Below are positions 26,517 through 36,130 of a DNA stretch of 64,000 nucleotides, piece after piece. The stretch's first letter is position 1; every line of letters begins with the position of its first letter. The stretch is from Lichenicola sp965198655 (GTDB lineage: Bacteria > Pseudomonadota > Alphaproteobacteria > Acetobacterales > Acetobacteraceae): contig OZ240668.1 in the NCBI GenBank assembly GCA_965198655.1, positions 62,001 to 126,000 on the forward strand, written 5' to 3'. The notes under the pieces were generated by a model. The model had not been told where the DNA came from. It saw only the letters and a list, made by a program, of their open reading frames with translations, and did no database searches. A program made the position numbers and the translations under genes.

Positions 26517-28003
26517 GCGCAGGCTCTCTCCGGCAGAAGAATGGGGGGCAGAGGGATCGGATCGGGCAGGACGGTCGGGTCGATCAGGGTGGCCGTCAGG
26601 GAGTTGGTGAGCATCGCCTCAATCTTCACCATCGCCACGGCGCCGATCAGGGTTTCCGGTGCCGCGGCGTGCACCGCCTGCAGATAAGGGCTTCGTCCGG
26701 ACAGCTGCCCGGGACGGCGGCCGCGCCCGGTGAACAGCACCGGCATCGCCTGCCCGACGCTGGCAGCGTTGGTGCGGTCCTGCTGCACCCGGATCAGCGC
26801 CTGCAGCCGCTGCAGCCGCTCGTCACGGACCGCCTGCGTCACGGCGCCTGGCGCTGCGGCGGCCGGGGTGCCGGGACGGGCCGAGTAGGTGAACGAGAAC
26901 GCCTGGGCGAAGCCGATCTCGTCCACCAGCGCCATCGTCGCGTCGAAGTCGGCGTCGGTCTCGCCCGGATGGCCGACGATGAAGTCCGACGACAAGGCGA
27001 GGTTCGGGCGCGCGTCGCGCAGCCGCGCCACCAGCCGGCGGTACTCGTCCGCGCTGTGGCCGCGATTCATCGAGCGCAGCATGCGATCGGAGCCGGACTG
27101 CACCGGCAGGTGCAGGAACGGCATCAACTGCGGCAGGTCGCGATGCGCCGCGATCAGCGCGTCGTCCATGTCGCGCGGATGCGAGGTGGTGTAGCGCAGC
27201 CGGAGCAGGCCGGGGATGTCGGCCAGCGCCTGCATCAGCCGGGCCAGGCCCCAGTCTCGCCCGTCCGGCCCGTCGCCGTGATACGCGTTGACGTTCTGCC
27301 CGAGCAGGGTGATCTCGCGTACCCCGCCGGCCACCATGCGGCGCGCCTCGGCCAGCACGGAGGCGGCCGGACGGCTCGCCTCCGCGCCGCGCGTGTAGGG
27401 CACCACGCAGAACGAGCAGAACTTGTCGCAGCCTTCCTGCACGGTGAGGAACGCCGTCACCCCGCCCGGCAGTTGCGGCCCGGCGGCCTCGGGCAGGAAG
27501 TCGAACTTCTGCTCGGGGGGGAAGTCGGTGTCGATCACCACGCCCCCGGCGCGCGCCGCGCGCGCCACCATCTCCGGCAACCGGTGATAGGTCTGCGGCC
27601 CCAGCACGATGTCCACGAACGGCGCCCGCCTCAGGATCTCGCGGCCCTCGGCCTGCGCCACGCAGCCGGCGACCGCCAGCACGGTGGACCGGCCCTCGGC
27701 GGCGCGCGCCTGCTTGAGCACGCGAAGCCGGCCGAGCTCGGAGAACACCTTTTCCGCCGCGCGGTCGCGGATGTGGCAGGTGTTGAGGATGATCATGTCG
27801 GCCTGTTCCGGCGTGTCCGCCGGGCGATAGCCGAGCGGCCGCAGCACGTCGGTCATCCGGGCGCTGTCGTACACGTTCATCTGGCAGCCCCAGGTGATGA
27901 CGTGCAGGCGCTTCGTGGGCAGGCGTGTCGGCGAGGGATCGACGGTCAAGGGGGGGATTCCGGCAGCCGCCGGAGGGAGTCCGGGCGGGAGCACGGCAGC
28001 CAT
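26513..28003 (-). CDS. miaB: tRNA-2-methylthio-N6-dimethylallyladenosine synthase MiaB
   Basis: Radical SAM methylthiotransferase acting on i6A37 of tRNA. Length 496 residues. The N-terminal UPF0004 domain has its three cluster cysteines in TWGCQMNVYDS, NTCHIRD and AGCVAQ. The radical SAM loop is EGCDKFCSFCVVPYTRG (C-x3-C-x2-C). A TRAM-type domain is at the C-terminus. Start ATG 28003 (MAAVLPPGLPP) adds a 35-residue Pro-rich lead before the fold. It heads the miaB-ybeZ-ybeY-corC operon, whose genes overlap by 4 to 17 bases. Confidence 0.96.
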   Translation of the reverse strand: MAAVLPPGLPPAAAGIPPLTVDPSPTRLPTKRLHVITWGCQMNVYDSARMTDVLRPLGYRPADTPEQADMIILNTCHIRDRAAEKVFSELGRLRVLKQARAAEGRSTVLAVAGCVAQAEGREILRRAPFVDIVLGPQTYHRLPEMVARAARAGGVVIDTDFPPEQKFDFLPEAAGPQLPGGVTAFLTVQEGCDKFCSFCVVPYTRGAEASRPAASVLAEARRMVAGGVREITLLGQNVNAYHGDGPDGRDWGLARLMQALADIPGLLRLRYTTSHPRDMDDALIAAHRDLPQLMPFLHLPVQSGSDRMLRSMNRGHSADEYRRLVARLRDARPNLALSSDFIVGHPGETDADFDATMALVDEIGFAQAFSFTYSARPGTPAAAAPGAVTQAVRDERLQRLQALIRVQQDRTNAASVGQAMPVLFTGRGRRPGQLSGRSPYLQAVHAAAPETLIGAVAMVKIEAMLTNSLTATLIDPTVLPDPIPLPPILLPERACA

Positions 28004-28135
28004 CGTGTCCGACCGGCCGCCGGTCAAGGGTTCTGCCTCGTCAGGACAGTCACAAACCTCATCGGGCGGAACCGCGTGGCATGATGCCGATCGGCGCACA
28101 CTCCATGTTGTTCCGACGGTGGGAACGCCGGGTCA

Positions 28136-29227
28136 TCAGGCGAAGGAGCGGCTGCCGGTGTCAAGGGTAAAATCCTCCGGAGCGGCCGTCGGCGCGGACC
28201 CAGGCGCACTATTCATCGCGCCGTCATCGACGCGCGGCCCGATCGGCTCGACCGACCGGTTCTGCCGGATGGTGGCGGCCCCTTCGGCGATCGCGCTCCA
28301 GGCCGCCAGGGACAGCGCCTTGCGCGATGGAAAGGCGACCGGGTCGAGCACCGGAAGCAGCAGCACCGTCGCCCGCATGCCGCGCCAGCGGGCCAGCTTC
28401 CTGAAGTGCGAGGCGAGGTCCATGTCGCCGTACCAGGCGAACACGGTCCGGGTCGAGCGGCACACCGGCAGGCCGCCGAGGCGGTCGTAGACGATCGACA
28501 CCGGCTGGATCAAAGGGATCGCGTCGGTTGCACGCTCCTCCTGGCTGTTGTTCGGCTTGGCGGCGGCGAAGAAGGAGGAATGGAACGGCAGCACGCGCGA
28601 GCCGTCCGAGCTGGTGCCCTCGGGAAACAGGATCAGGTCGTCGCCTTCCTGGAGGCGCAGCCGCATGTCGTCACGCTCGCGGCCGGTCGCCTTGCGCTGG
28701 CGGCTGACGAACAGGGTGCGGCCGAGCCGGGCCACGGTGCCGACCAGCGGCCAGTGGCCCACCTCCTCCTTGGCGACGAAGCAGGCCTCGAGGCGTCCGC
28801 CCAGCACCGGCACGTCGATCCACGAGGAATGGTTGCACACGTAGATCAGCGGCCGTCGCGGTGGCGTCCTCGTCGCGGGCTGGCCGACCACGCGGACCTG
28901 CATGCCGAGCAGCCGACACACCACCGACCAGTACGACCGCGCGAACCGCACCTTGGCCCGGCCCGGCAGCAGCAGCAGCACCGTCTGGATCGGGCAGGCG
29001 ATCCCGGTCCAGGCCAGGATCACCACGCCCCGACGCAGGGCCCGCACGCTGCGGACCAGCCGGAGCAGGGGATGAACAGGCGGCAAGGCCCGCTCGTCGG
29101 GCCCGGCCGACGCCGCGTCCTTCCCGCAGGGAGGGTCGGGCCGGGCAGGAAGGAGCGGGGACACGCCCGGCCGGGTCGGAGGTGCTGGGATCGTGCGCGG
29201 GCCGAGGCTGCGGGGGGCTGCCTGCAT
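28136..29227 (-). CDS. 1-acyl-glycerol-3-phosphate acyltransferase family protein
   Basis: Membrane-associated acyltransferase of 363 residues. It has the PlsC motifs NHSSWID (H-x4-D catalytic pair) and FPEGTSSDG. The region before the domain contains one membrane segment (GVVILAWTGIACPIQTVLLL). Both the N-terminal 55 residues and the C-terminal 60 are long and disordered-looking compared with a standard PlsC of about 245. Transfer of an acyl chain to lysophosphatidic acid is likely. The N-terminal extension is not certain; internal starts exist. It lies upstream of miaB on the same strand and is divergent from tamA. Confidence 0.86.
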   Translation of the reverse strand: MQAAPRSLGPRTIPAPPTRPGVSPLLPARPDPPCGKDAASAGPDERALPPVHPLLRLVRSVRALRRGVVILAWTGIACPIQTVLLLLPGRAKVRFARSYWSVVCRLLGMQVRVVGQPATRTPPRRPLIYVCNHSSWIDVPVLGGRLEACFVAKEEVGHWPLVGTVARLGRTLFVSRQRKATGRERDDMRLRLQEGDDLILFPEGTSSDGSRVLPFHSSFFAAAKPNNSQEERATDAIPLIQPVSIVYDRLGGLPVCRSTRTVFAWYGDMDLASHFRKLARWRGMRATVLLLPVLDPVAFPSRKALSLAAWSAIAEGAATIRQNRSVEPIGPRVDDGAMNSAPGSAPTAAPEDFTLDTGSRSFA

Positions 29228-29372
29228 CCGCCGGGCATAGCGTGATTAGGGGCAGGACGACAATCGACCCGGGTGCTACAGGACGGCACCGGTTCCGGAA
29301 TCCGGGACCGGAGCGAACCGCACAAGACGAGGACGACGCCCTGACTGCCTTGATTGGTCGTGCCGAGGGCGG

Positions 29373-31295
29373 ATGCCGCTCATAGCCCGCCATCCTGCCG
29401 CCGCCGCGTCCGGTGCTGGCCTGCTGTGCGCCGCGTTGATCGGGCTCGTTGCCACGCCCGCCGCGCGGGCCGCGGACCCGGTCTCCTACCGGACCATCCT
29501 GCGTCCCACCGGCGACGCGGCGCTGGACGCCGCGTTGAAGGGGTCGTCCAGCCTCGTGTCGCTGCAGAAGACCCGCGCGGTCAGCCCGTTCGCGCTGGCC
29601 GGCCGGGCTCGCGCCGACGTCGGGCGCCTGCGCACCGCGCTGGAAAGCTTCGGCTACTACGCCGGCCGCATCACCGTCACCGTGGCCGGCCACCCGGCGG
29701 ACGACCCGGCGCTGCCCGACATCCTGTCCGCCCTGCCGGCCGGCACGCCGGCGCCGATCACCGTCGCGATCGACAAGGGGAAGCTGTTCCACCTCGGCCA
29801 GGTCACCCTGACCCTGCCGCCCGGCGAGGCGCTGTCCGCGTCCGACCAGGCCCGCTTCGACCTCCATCCCGGCCAGCCGGCCGTCGCCAGCGACGTGCTG
29901 GCGGCGCAGGGGCGGCTGCAGACGGCGCTCCAGGAGGAGGGCCACGCCTTCGCCACCGTGCAGGCGCCGGTCGCCTATCTGCGGCCGGCCAGCCGCACCG
30001 TGGACATCGTGTTCACCGCCAAGGAGGGACCCCGCGTCGACATCGGCGCCATCACCCTGGCCGGCCTGCGTCAGGTCAATCCCGACTACGTCGCCCGACG
30101 CCTGCTGGTGCACCAGGGGCAGCTCTACCAGCCGAGCCGGATCGAGGCGGCACGGCAGGACCTGGCCTCGACCGGGGTGTTCTCCGGCGTCGGCGTGAAC
30201 GCGGCGCAGGCGCTGTCGCCGGACGGCGCGCTGCCGCTCACCTTCGACTTCACCGAGGCGCCGCGTCACACGGTGGCGCTGCAGGCCGGCTATTCCACCG
30301 ACCTCGGCGGCAGCGCCGGCGTCACCTGGACCCACCACAACCTGTTCGGCAACGCCGAGCGGCTGGAGCTGGTGGCGCTGCTGACCGGGCTCGGCGGCAC
30401 CTCGGTGAACGGGCTCGGCTACGACGTGTACGCCGATCTGCTGAAGCCCGACTTCTATCGGCGCGACCAGTCGATCGACTTCCGCGTCGAGGGGCTGAAG
30501 CAGGACCTGCAGGCCTACAACCAGACCGCGCTGCTGGTCCGCGCGGTGGTCGACCGCAAGCTGTCGCAGGCCTGGTCGGTGTCCGGCGGGGTCGGCGCCG
30601 AGCAGGAGCGGATCATCCAGGAGGGCGTCGCCCGCTCCTACACCCTGGCCTTCGTGCCGCTCACGGTCAGCTATGACGGCACCGGGCTCGCCAACCCGCT
30701 CGACAGCCCGAACCGGGGCGTCCGCGTCTCGCTCGACGCCACGCCCACCGAAAGCCTGGGCTCCGGGTCGAGCGGAAGCGGCAACAACAAGGGCGGCGAC
30801 AGCTTCTTCGCCATCCTGCAGGGCACCGCGGCGACCTATTTCGACCTGCACCGGGTCGGCCTCGCCGCCCCCGGGCGCAGCGTGATCGCGGTGCGCGCGG
30901 TGGTCGGCTCGGTGCAGGGGGCCACCACCTTCGAGCTGCCGCCGGACCAGCGCCTGTATGCCGGCGGCAGCGGCACCGTGCGCGGCTATAAGTACCAAGG
31001 CGTCGGTCCGCTGTTCGCCGACGGCAACCCCGAAGGCGGCACCGCGGTGGATGCCGGCACGGTCGAGTTCCGGCAGCGGATCGGCAAGAGCTTCGGCTTC
31101 GCCGCCTTTGCCGATGCCGGCCAAGTGTCGTCCAGCAGCGTGCCCGGCAGCGGCACGCTCCGGGTGGGTGCCGGCGTCGGCGGGCGCTACTACACCGCGA
31201 TCGGGCCGATCCGGCTCGACGTCGCGGTGCCGCTGAACAAGCCGCCCGGCGGGGACAGCTTCGAGCTCTATGTCGGCCTGGGAGAGGCGTTCTGA
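29373..31295 (+). CDS. tamA: Outer-membrane assembly factor TamA
   Basis: BamA-like outer-membrane protein of 640 residues that works with TamB in outer-membrane biogenesis. A signal peptide ends at ATPAARAAD. POTRA domains occupy about residues 70-290 (FGYYAGRITVTVAGHPA, GPRVDIGAITLAGL, GVFSGVGVN), and a 16-strand barrel domain follows. The conserved L6-type RLYAGGSGTVRGYKYQGVGP motif is at about residue 530, ending in the usual aromatic-terminal last strand (YVGLGEAF). GAGGG precedes ATG 29373. The stop overlaps the tamB start (TGATG). Confidence 0.94.
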   Translation: MPLIARHPAAAASGAGLLCAALIGLVATPAARAADPVSYRTILRPTGDAALDAALKGSSSLVSLQKTRAVSPFALAGRARADVGRLRTALESFGYYAGRITVTVAGHPADDPALPDILSALPAGTPAPITVAIDKGKLFHLGQVTLTLPPGEALSASDQARFDLHPGQPAVASDVLAAQGRLQTALQEEGHAFATVQAPVAYLRPASRTVDIVFTAKEGPRVDIGAITLAGLRQVNPDYVARRLLVHQGQLYQPSRIEAARQDLASTGVFSGVGVNAAQALSPDGALPLTFDFTEAPRHTVALQAGYSTDLGGSAGVTWTHHNLFGNAERLELVALLTGLGGTSVNGLGYDVYADLLKPDFYRRDQSIDFRVEGLKQDLQAYNQTALLVRAVVDRKLSQAWSVSGGVGAEQERIIQEGVARSYTLAFVPLTVSYDGTGLANPLDSPNRGVRVSLDATPTESLGSGSSGSGNNKGGDSFFAILQGTAATYFDLHRVGLAAPGRSVIAVRAVVGSVQGATTFELPPDQRLYAGGSGTVRGYKYQGVGPLFADGNPEGGTAVDAGTVEFRQRIGKSFGFAAFADAGQVSSSSVPGSGTLRVGAGVGGRYYTAIGPIRLDVAVPLNKPPGGDSFELYVGLGEAF

Positions 31296-34200
31296 TGGTC
31301 CGGTCGGATGGGACGCCGCGCCGTCGCAGCCCCTGGCGGATCGCCGCCTGGGCGCTGGGCCTGCTGGTCGGACTGCCGGTGGCGCTGGTCGTGCTGGTGC
31401 TGGCCGTGGTGCTGGTCGGCGCCAACACCGGGCCCGGGCGCCGGCTGATCGAGAGGCAAGCCGGCGCCCTGACCGGCGGCCTGGTGGCGCTGGACGGGCT
31501 CGGCGGCCGCTTCCCCGACGCGCTGACGGTGCGCCGCGTCGAGGTGCGCGATACCCGCGGCACCTGGCTCACCCTGGACGACCTCGTGCTGGACTGGTCG
31601 CCGCTGCGCCTGCTGGGCCGCACCGCTCATGTCGAGCTGGCCAGCGTCGGGCGGATCAGCGTGGCGCGCCTGCCCGTGCCCAACCCCAACGCCAGGCCGG
31701 CTCCGCCGCCCAAGCCCGGGGAGAAGAGCGGGCTGCATCTCGGCGTGCGGGTCGACGCGCTGCGCGTGGGTCGTCTCGACGTCGCGTCGCCCGTGGCCGG
31801 CACTGCGATCAGCGTCGGGATCGACGGCCATGCCGGCATCGCCGACCTCGCCCCGCTGTTGAGCGGGGTGACGGTCGCCACCCTGCCGGACATCGATCTC
31901 GGCCTGCGCCTGCGACGGCTCGACCATCCGGGTGGCATCGACCTGGCGACCCTTGTCGCCCCCGGCCGGCTCGGCCTGCACCTGACGCTGGACGATCCCG
32001 CCGGCGGCCTGGTGGCGGCGCTGGGGCACCTGCCGTTGCAGGGCCCGCTGCACTTGTCGCTCGACCTTGACGGCCCGCGCGATGCCGCCGCCTTGTCGCT
32101 TGCCGGCACCGCGGGTGCCGCCCCCGCCGGCGTGCTGACGCTGGGCGCGCACGGCACGCTCGACCTCGTGCAGCCCCGCTTCGACGTGCGGCTGGCGCTG
32201 CACGCGCCGGCGATGCAGCCGGTGCCGGGCGTCGCCTGGCAGCAGGTCGCCCTCGACGCGCACCTGACCGGAACGCCGACCGCGCCGGCCGGGCAGGGCA
32301 GCCTGGTGCTGGACGAGCTGGCCGCCGCCGGCGCCGGGGTGAACCGCCTGACCGCACAATTCGCCGGCCAGCAGAACAGCGGACCGGTGCGCCTCCATGC
32401 GGTGGCGGACGGCATCCGCATTCCCGGCCCGGCGCCGACGCTGCTGGCCGCGGCACCGCTGACCCTCGACGCCACCCTGGATCCGCACCAGCCCGACCGG
32501 CCGCTCGACCTCGTGCTGTTCCATCCGCTGGCCGGCATCACCGGACACATCCTCACGGCAGCGCCGCTGCACGGGCAGCTCGACGTCAACCTGCCGGACC
32601 TTCATCCGCTGGCCGCCGCCGGCGGCACCGCGCTGGAGGGTCACGCCCGGCTCGCCGTCGCCTTTTCCCAGTCCGGCCAGAACGCGGACGTCACCGTCAC
32701 CGGCCCGCTGGCGATCACCGGCGGACAGGCGCAGGCGGCCGGGCTGGTCGGTCCGACCGGACAGATCGCGCTGAGCGCGTCGAAGAACGGCGGCGACCTG
32801 CTGCTGCGCGCGCTCAAGCTGGACGGGCAGGCGCTGCACCTCGACGCCTCCGGCACCGACCGCAACAACGTGCTCGACGCGCGCTTCGCCCTCGGCCTGC
32901 CGGCGCTGGACCGGGCGCTGCCGTCGCTGCGCGGCGCGCTGGCGCTGACCGGCACCGCGTCCGGTCCGGTCAAGGACCTGGCCGCCCATGTCGAGGCGAA
33001 CGGCAACCCCGGCACCGCCACCATGCCCACCGGGCCGCTGCACCTCGTGCTCGACGCGCAGCACCTGCCGGCAGCACCCTCCGGCAGCGTGGTGCTAACC
33101 GGCACCCTCGACCGCGCGCCGCTCGCGCTGAAGGCGGACGCGGCGCGGCTTGCCGACGGCGCGCTGCACCTGACGCTCGACGCGCTGAGCTGGAAGAGCG
33201 CCAGCGGCCGCGCCGACATGACCCTGGCCGCCGGCGCCAAGCTGCCGCTCGGCACGCTATCGGTGCGCATGACCCGGCTCGCCGACCTCCAGCCGGTGAT
33301 CGGCCGTCCGGTCGCGGGCAGCGTGCAGGCCGACATACGCACCAGCCAGGCCGCGGGTGCCGCGCCGCGGGTCACGGTGGCGGTGCGGGCCAATGGCGGA
33401 TTGCAGGCCGCCCGCGTCGGCGCCCTGACCCTGGCCGGCACGGTGGACGACCCGCTGGCGGCACCGGCGGTGAACCTGCGGCTCGACGCCGGCGGCCTCC
33501 AGGCCGGCGCCATCAGCGGCCAGGCACACGTCACCGCACGCGGTCCGCAGCGCGCCTTGGACGTGGCGGCGACGGCCAGCCTGCAGCACGTCGCCGGCGG
33601 CCCCGCCACCCTGGATGCGGCGCTGCGGCTCGACCTGCCGCACAAGCAGGTGGCGCTCGCCCGCCTGGTCGCGACCGCCAAGGGCGAAACGGTGCGGCTG
33701 CTGGCGCCGGCACGGATCGCGTTCGGCGCAGAGACCGGCGTGGACCGGCTGCGCGTGTCGGTGGCGCCTCCGGGTGCAGCACCCGCGACCCTGGATTTGG
33801 CCGGCCGGATCGCGCCGCGCCTGGACCTTTCCGCGACGCTGGCGGGCGTCACCCCGGCGCTGGCCAGGCCGTTCGCGCCGACGCTGGACGCGCTGGGCGT
33901 GATCGGTGCGCAGGCGCGGCTGACCGGCACCACCAGCCGGCCGGAGGGAACGGTGCGTCTTACCGCCACCGGCATGAAGCTCCGCACCGGGCCCGCTGCC
34001 TCGCTGCCGCCGGCCAACCTGCTGGCGAACGTGTCGCTGGCCGGCAGCACGGCGCGGGTGGACGCACGACTCGAGGCAGGGCCGGACGTGGCGCTGTCCG
34101 TGTCGGGCACGGCACCCACCTCGGCCGCCGGCGCGCTCGCCCTGCGTGCCGACGGCAGCGTCGACCTGGCGCTGGCCAACGCCGTGCTGGGCGCGCAGGG

Positions 34201-35455
34201 CCGGGAGCTCGATGGCCGGCTCGCGCTGGCGATGGCGGTGTCGGGCACCGCGCGCGCGCCGATCCTGAACGGCACGGTCCGGCTCACCGGCGGCCAGTTC
34301 CAGGACTTCGCGCAAGGGGTGCGCCTGACCGACATCGACGCGCTGATCGAGGCCGCCGGCCAGACGATCACGGTCGCCTCGCTCAGCGCACGCGCCGGGA
34401 CCGGCAGCATCGGCGCGAGCGGCACCGTCGGCGCCCTCCTGCCCGGGCTTCCGGTCGACCTCCGCGTGACGGCGCGCAACGCCCGGCCGTTGTCGAGCGA
34501 CCTGCTGACCGCGACGCTGGATGCCGACATCCGGGTGCACGGCCAGGCCAGCACCCGCCTCGACGTCGGCGGCACCGTGACCGTGGACGGCGCCTCGATC
34601 AACATCCCCAACGGTTTGCCGCCCTCGGTCGCGCGGCTCAACGTGATCCGTCCGGGCGACAAGCCGCCGCCGGCGCAGGGTGCGGCGTCCAGCCTGCTGA
34701 TCGGCCTCGACGTCGGGGTGAACGCGCCGGGGCAGATCTTCGTGCGCGGCCACGGGCTCGACGCCGAGCTCGGCGGCACGCTGCACGTGGGCGGCACCTC
34801 GGCGGCGCCGTTGGTCGCGGGCGCCTTCGACATGCGGCGCGGCACGTTCGACCTCGCCGGCATCTCGCTCACCTTCACCAAGGGGCGGGTCGGGTTCAAC
34901 GGCACCGGCGTCGGCCACAAGATCGACCCGACGCTGGACTTCACCGCGCAGAGCGTGGTCGGCTCCACCGTCGCCGACCTCAACGTCGGCGGCTACGCGA
35001 GTGCGCCGAAGATCACGCTGAGCTCCACCCCGCCGCTGCCGCAGGACCAGGTGCTGGCGCTGATCCTGTTCGGACAGGACACCAAGTCGCTGAGCGCCCT
35101 GCAGATCGCCCAGGTCGCGACCGCGCTCGCCTCCCTGACCGGTTCCGGCGGCGGCTTCGACCCGCTCGGCACCGTGCGCAAGTCGCTCGGGCTCGACCGG
35201 CTGTCGGTCGGCAGCGGCGGCAGCAACGGCACCGGCGCCAGCGTCGAGGCCGGCAAGTACGTCGCGCGCGGCGTCTATGTCGGCGCCAGGCAGGCGACCA
35301 GCGGCGGCGGCAGCCAGGCCGAGGTGCAGGTCGACCTGACCAAGCGTCTCAAGCTGCAGACCACCGTCGGCACCGGCGGCGGCACCACCGGGATCATCAC
35401 GCCGGAAAACGACCCCGGCAGCTCCGTCGCGCTCAAGTACCAGTTCCAGTACTGA
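31295..35455 (+). CDS. tamB: Translocation/assembly module protein TamB
   Basis: Very large (1386 residues) inner-membrane-anchored protein with one N-terminal membrane segment (LGLLVGLPVALVVLVLAVVL) and a long periplasmic beta-rich body of repeated 30-60-residue units rich in Leu, Gly and Asp. The conserved C-terminal DUF490 region has STPPLPQDQVLALILFG and ends in LKYQFQY. TamB bridges to TamA and is involved in lipid or barrel-protein transport to the outer membrane. The stop is followed by a hairpin-rich repeat. Confidence 0.95.
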   Translation: MVRSDGTPRRRSPWRIAAWALGLLVGLPVALVVLVLAVVLVGANTGPGRRLIERQAGALTGGLVALDGLGGRFPDALTVRRVEVRDTRGTWLTLDDLVLDWSPLRLLGRTAHVELASVGRISVARLPVPNPNARPAPPPKPGEKSGLHLGVRVDALRVGRLDVASPVAGTAISVGIDGHAGIADLAPLLSGVTVATLPDIDLGLRLRRLDHPGGIDLATLVAPGRLGLHLTLDDPAGGLVAALGHLPLQGPLHLSLDLDGPRDAAALSLAGTAGAAPAGVLTLGAHGTLDLVQPRFDVRLALHAPAMQPVPGVAWQQVALDAHLTGTPTAPAGQGSLVLDELAAAGAGVNRLTAQFAGQQNSGPVRLHAVADGIRIPGPAPTLLAAAPLTLDATLDPHQPDRPLDLVLFHPLAGITGHILTAAPLHGQLDVNLPDLHPLAAAGGTALEGHARLAVAFSQSGQNADVTVTGPLAITGGQAQAAGLVGPTGQIALSASKNGGDLLLRALKLDGQALHLDASGTDRNNVLDARFALGLPALDRALPSLRGALALTGTASGPVKDLAAHVEANGNPGTATMPTGPLHLVLDAQHLPAAPSGSVVLTGTLDRAPLALKADAARLADGALHLTLDALSWKSASGRADMTLAAGAKLPLGTLSVRMTRLADLQPVIGRPVAGSVQADIRTSQAAGAAPRVTVAVRANGGLQAARVGALTLAGTVDDPLAAPAVNLRLDAGGLQAGAISGQAHVTARGPQRALDVAATASLQHVAGGPATLDAALRLDLPHKQVALARLVATAKGETVRLLAPARIAFGAETGVDRLRVSVAPPGAAPATLDLAGRIAPRLDLSATLAGVTPALARPFAPTLDALGVIGAQARLTGTTSRPEGTVRLTATGMKLRTGPAASLPPANLLANVSLAGSTARVDARLEAGPDVALSVSGTAPTSAAGALALRADGSVDLALANAVLGAQGRELDGRLALAMAVSGTARAPILNGTVRLTGGQFQDFAQGVRLTDIDALIEAAGQTITVASLSARAGTGSIGASGTVGALLPGLPVDLRVTARNARPLSSDLLTATLDADIRVHGQASTRLDVGGTVTVDGASINIPNGLPPSVARLNVIRPGDKPPPAQGAASSLLIGLDVGVNAPGQIFVRGHGLDAELGGTLHVGGTSAAPLVAGAFDMRRGTFDLAGISLTFTKGRVGFNGTGVGHKIDPTLDFTAQSVVGSTVADLNVGGYASAPKITLSSTPPLPQDQVLALILFGQDTKSLSALQIAQVATALASLTGSGGGFDPLGTVRKSLGLDRLSVGSGGSNGTGASVEAGKYVARGVYVGARQATSGGGSQAEVQVDLTKRLKLQTTVGTGGGTTGIITPENDPGSSVALKYQFQY

Positions 35456-35478
35456 GGCTGTTTGACCAACAAGGAAGG

Positions 35479-35588
35479 CCAGGGCTCCGCCCTGGACCCG
35501 CTGGGGCCGCAGGCCCCAGACCCCTATTCCTTAAGAATTGGGTTTGAAGGGCTTTGCCCTTCATGGGGTCCAGGGGCAACGCCCCTGG
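35479..35588. repeat. Cluster of four perfect hairpins (intergenic palindromic repeat)
   Basis: Four hairpins lie within 110 bases after tamB: CCAGGGC/GCCCTGG (35479-35495), CTGGGGCC/GGCCCCAG (35501-35519), GAAGGGC/GCCCTTC (35546-35562) and CCAGGGGC/GCCCCTGG (35570-35588). The outer pair look like inverted relatives of each other (CCAGGG...TGGACCC against GGGTCCAGGGG), with a CTTAAG at the centre. This resembles REP/BIME-type dispersed elements. Whether it recurs in the genome cannot be seen here. Confidence 0.6.
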
Positions 35589-35685
35589 CCTGTCCTCGCA
35601 GTCCACCGAAGGCTCCAACCACCACCGATGATGAACTAACCGCGCCGCACGATGTTGGCGGTTGCGAACAGCGATCGGCAAAGCG

Positions 35686-36054
35686 ATGAGCTTCGACAGG
35701 CTAGCCCGCATCACCGCCCGTGGTTCTGGCCGGCCGGCCACGTTCGGCGTCGCGCTCCTGCTCGTCGTCGTTTGGGGCATCAGCGGGCCGGTGTTCGGGT
35801 TCAGCGACACCTGGCAACTCGTCATCAACACGGGCACGACGATCGTCACCTTTCTCATGGTGTTCCTGATCCAGAACACCCAGAACCGCGACACCGACGC
35901 GCTTCAAGTCAAGATAGACGAGCTGATCAGGGTCACCGACGGGGCACGGTTGGCGTTGCTGGATCTCGAGGAGATCAAGGCCGACGAGCTCGATCGGATC
36001 AAGTCGGGCTTCGTGGATCTGGGCCGCAGGCACAAGGACAAGATCGAGTTTTGA
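35686..36054 (+). CDS. Low-affinity iron permease family protein
   Basis: Small membrane protein of 122 residues of the low-affinity iron permease family (distantly related to yeast Fet4). Two hydrophobic segments (GVALLLVVVWGISGPVFGF and LVINTGTTIVTFLMVFLIQN) are followed by the family's NTQNRDTDALQVKIDELIR stretch and an acidic helix with ALLDLEEIKADELD. Length is normal for bacterial members. No ribosome site is obvious; TTG 35662 would add eight residues. Iron transport by this bacterial group is not well established. Confidence 0.83.
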   Translation: MSFDRLARITARGSGRPATFGVALLLVVVWGISGPVFGFSDTWQLVINTGTTIVTFLMVFLIQNTQNRDTDALQVKIDELIRVTDGARLALLDLEEIKADELDRIKSGFVDLGRRHKDKIEF

Positions 36055-36130
36055 ACGAACCGCGAGCGGTGCCCGTGCCGCGTCGCTGCCGACACGGTGC
36101 TGCCTGCGAACAGGTGCAGCCCGAGGGCGA

